Source: Alloascoidea africana (Eukaryota; Ascomycota; Alloascoideomycetes; Alloascoideales; Alloascoideaceae). Taken from it: a stretch of DNA of 64,000 bases. The DNA lies in contig JAKTTT010000003.1 of the NCBI GenBank assembly GCA_030581615.1, positions 62,001 to 126,000 on the forward strand. The letters run 5' to 3'. The first letter of the stretch is position 1, and each line of letters starts with the position of its first letter. Made by a program: the position numbers and the translations under genes. Below are positions 63,506-64,000 of this stretch, in pieces. The notes under the pieces were generated by a model. The model saw nothing but the letters and a program-made list of their open reading frames with translations, had not been told where the DNA came from and made no database searches.

Positions 63506-63851
63506 TTTTAACAGGTGTCAACAGGGGTAGATGGAGAATTCAAGAGCGAGTGTGAGAGAAGAAGAAAAAAGTTGGAAGCGAACAGCTCGCTCGCTATCTT
63601 TAGCACTACGCCCAGCTGCAAGGGTGCAGGGCCCTGGCGTGGGATTGGCAGGCAGGCTGCCGAACAGGGATTCGTGCAGATGGCTATCTGCCAGTTGGTA
63701 AAATCGCATCACGTGAGTTGGTTAGGGCTCGCCCTGATAATCGGCACGTGAATGTGCTGTGTTTTCCCCAAGCTGTGAGTAATTTCCAAACTGACATAAC
63801 CAGAGGAAAGCTCATGGTGAAACTTGGTTTCCGATACAACGACCACCAACC
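63506..63851. promoter_or_regulatory. YEA4 / RPS20 divergent promoter with Cbf1- and Tbf1-like sites
   Basis: Two CACGTG boxes (63710-63715 and 63745-63750) flank a TTAGGGC element (63722-63728), 102-142 bp upstream of the RPS20 ATG. In many yeasts outside the Saccharomyces group, ribosomal protein promoters use Cbf1 (CACGTG) and Tbf1 (TTAGGG) in place of Rap1. The arrangement here fits that ancestral type. Function is inferred from motif and position only. Confidence 0.7.
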
Positions 63852-64000
63852 ATGAGCTACAACAAAGAGAAGGGCGAAGTCGCAGAACCTGTTCAGCTTC
63901 ACAAGATCAGAATCACTCTGACCTCCGCCAAGGTCAAGACCTTGGAGAGAATTTCTTCTCAAATCATCAAGAGCGCTGAGACCCACAACCTATCCAAGAG
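63852..64000 (+). CDS. RPS20: 40S ribosomal protein uS10 (Rps20), 5' part
   Basis: The first 49 codons are present and the gene runs off the window edge. MSYNKEKGE is followed by HKIRITLTSAKVKTLERIS and IIKSAETHNL, which aligns with Rps20 of S. cerevisiae (KIRITLTSTKVKQLENVS, AEQHNL). uS10 sits in the head of the small subunit. The Leu of RITLTS is encoded by CTG, evidence for the standard meaning of CUG. No intron falls in the visible part. The promoter carries Cbf1/Tbf1-like sites. Confidence 0.96.
   Translation, partial: MSYNKEKGEVAEPVQLHKIRITLTSAKVKTLERISSQIIKSAETHNLSK

Noticed and set aside
1-64000. Transposons, LTR elements, viral fossils, CRISPR arrays
   Set aside because: No reverse transcriptase, integrase, transposase or capsid-like frame, no terminal repeats and no spaced direct-repeat array were found on either strand.

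Overview
The window reads as nuclear chromosomal DNA of an ascomycete yeast (Saccharomycotina). About 28 protein genes can be supported, almost all recognisable as budding-yeast orthologues (FKS1, CDC24, BUD2, NRD1, DEF1, MLS1, PEX14, FMP25, FMP32, OTU1, TGL2, APC11, YEA4, RPS20). Twelve genes need introns, most 57-138 nt long, with GT..AG ends and a CTAAC or CTGAC branch site. That is intron-rich compared with Saccharomyces. A UCH37-type deubiquitinase, which S. cerevisiae lacks, is also present. CTG stands at conserved Leu positions (for example the RITLTS stretch of RPS20), so this is not a CUG-Ser or CUG-Ala yeast. My inference is an early-diverging lineage, perhaps Dipodascaceae or Trichomonascaceae; species not determined. 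I saw no tRNA, rRNA, transposon, LTR element or CRISPR array.

Layout. 0-4 kb: an ECL1-like zinc-motif gene, then 2.8 kb without a convincing gene but with a diverged 125-bp tandem duplication. 3.7-14.5 kb: a dense block with a CID-domain protein, UCH37, a phosphopantetheinyl transferase, PEX14, a Flo8-like LisH factor, an AIF/AMID-type flavoprotein, the TGL2 lipase and APC11. 15-25.4 kb: NRD1, a SET/Vps75-type NAP protein ending in a CaaX box, a coiled-coil protein, the divergent mitochondrial pair FMP25/FMP32, and OTU1. 26.5-35.5 kb: FKS1 (glucan synthase) and DEF1. 37-45.8 kb: malate synthase, a stand-alone BRCT protein, an unknown protein, an MNN1-family mannosyltransferase and a SAK1/TOS3/ELM1-type kinase. 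47.5-64 kb: a WSC-domain sensor, a Zn2Cys6 factor, BUD2 directly followed by CDC24, a gene interrupted by one in-frame TAG, YEA4, and the start of RPS20.

There are no operons. Functional threads do recur. Cell wall and polarity: WSC sensor, FKS1, YEA4, MNN1-like, BUD2, CDC24. Peroxisome: PEX14 and the PTS1-bearing malate synthase. Mitochondria: TGL2, the AIF-like protein, FMP25, FMP32. RNA polymerase II: NRD1, DEF1, a second CID protein.

The most notable observations are the TAG inside an otherwise continuous 383-codon frame at 60.8-62.0 kb, a sharp base-composition change inside the FKS1 coding sequence, the short Rev1-like BRCT protein without a polymerase domain, and the prenylation-type C-terminus on a NAP-family chaperone. 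I found no clear new multi-gene system. Exon limits were read by eye from splice signals, frame and family similarity.
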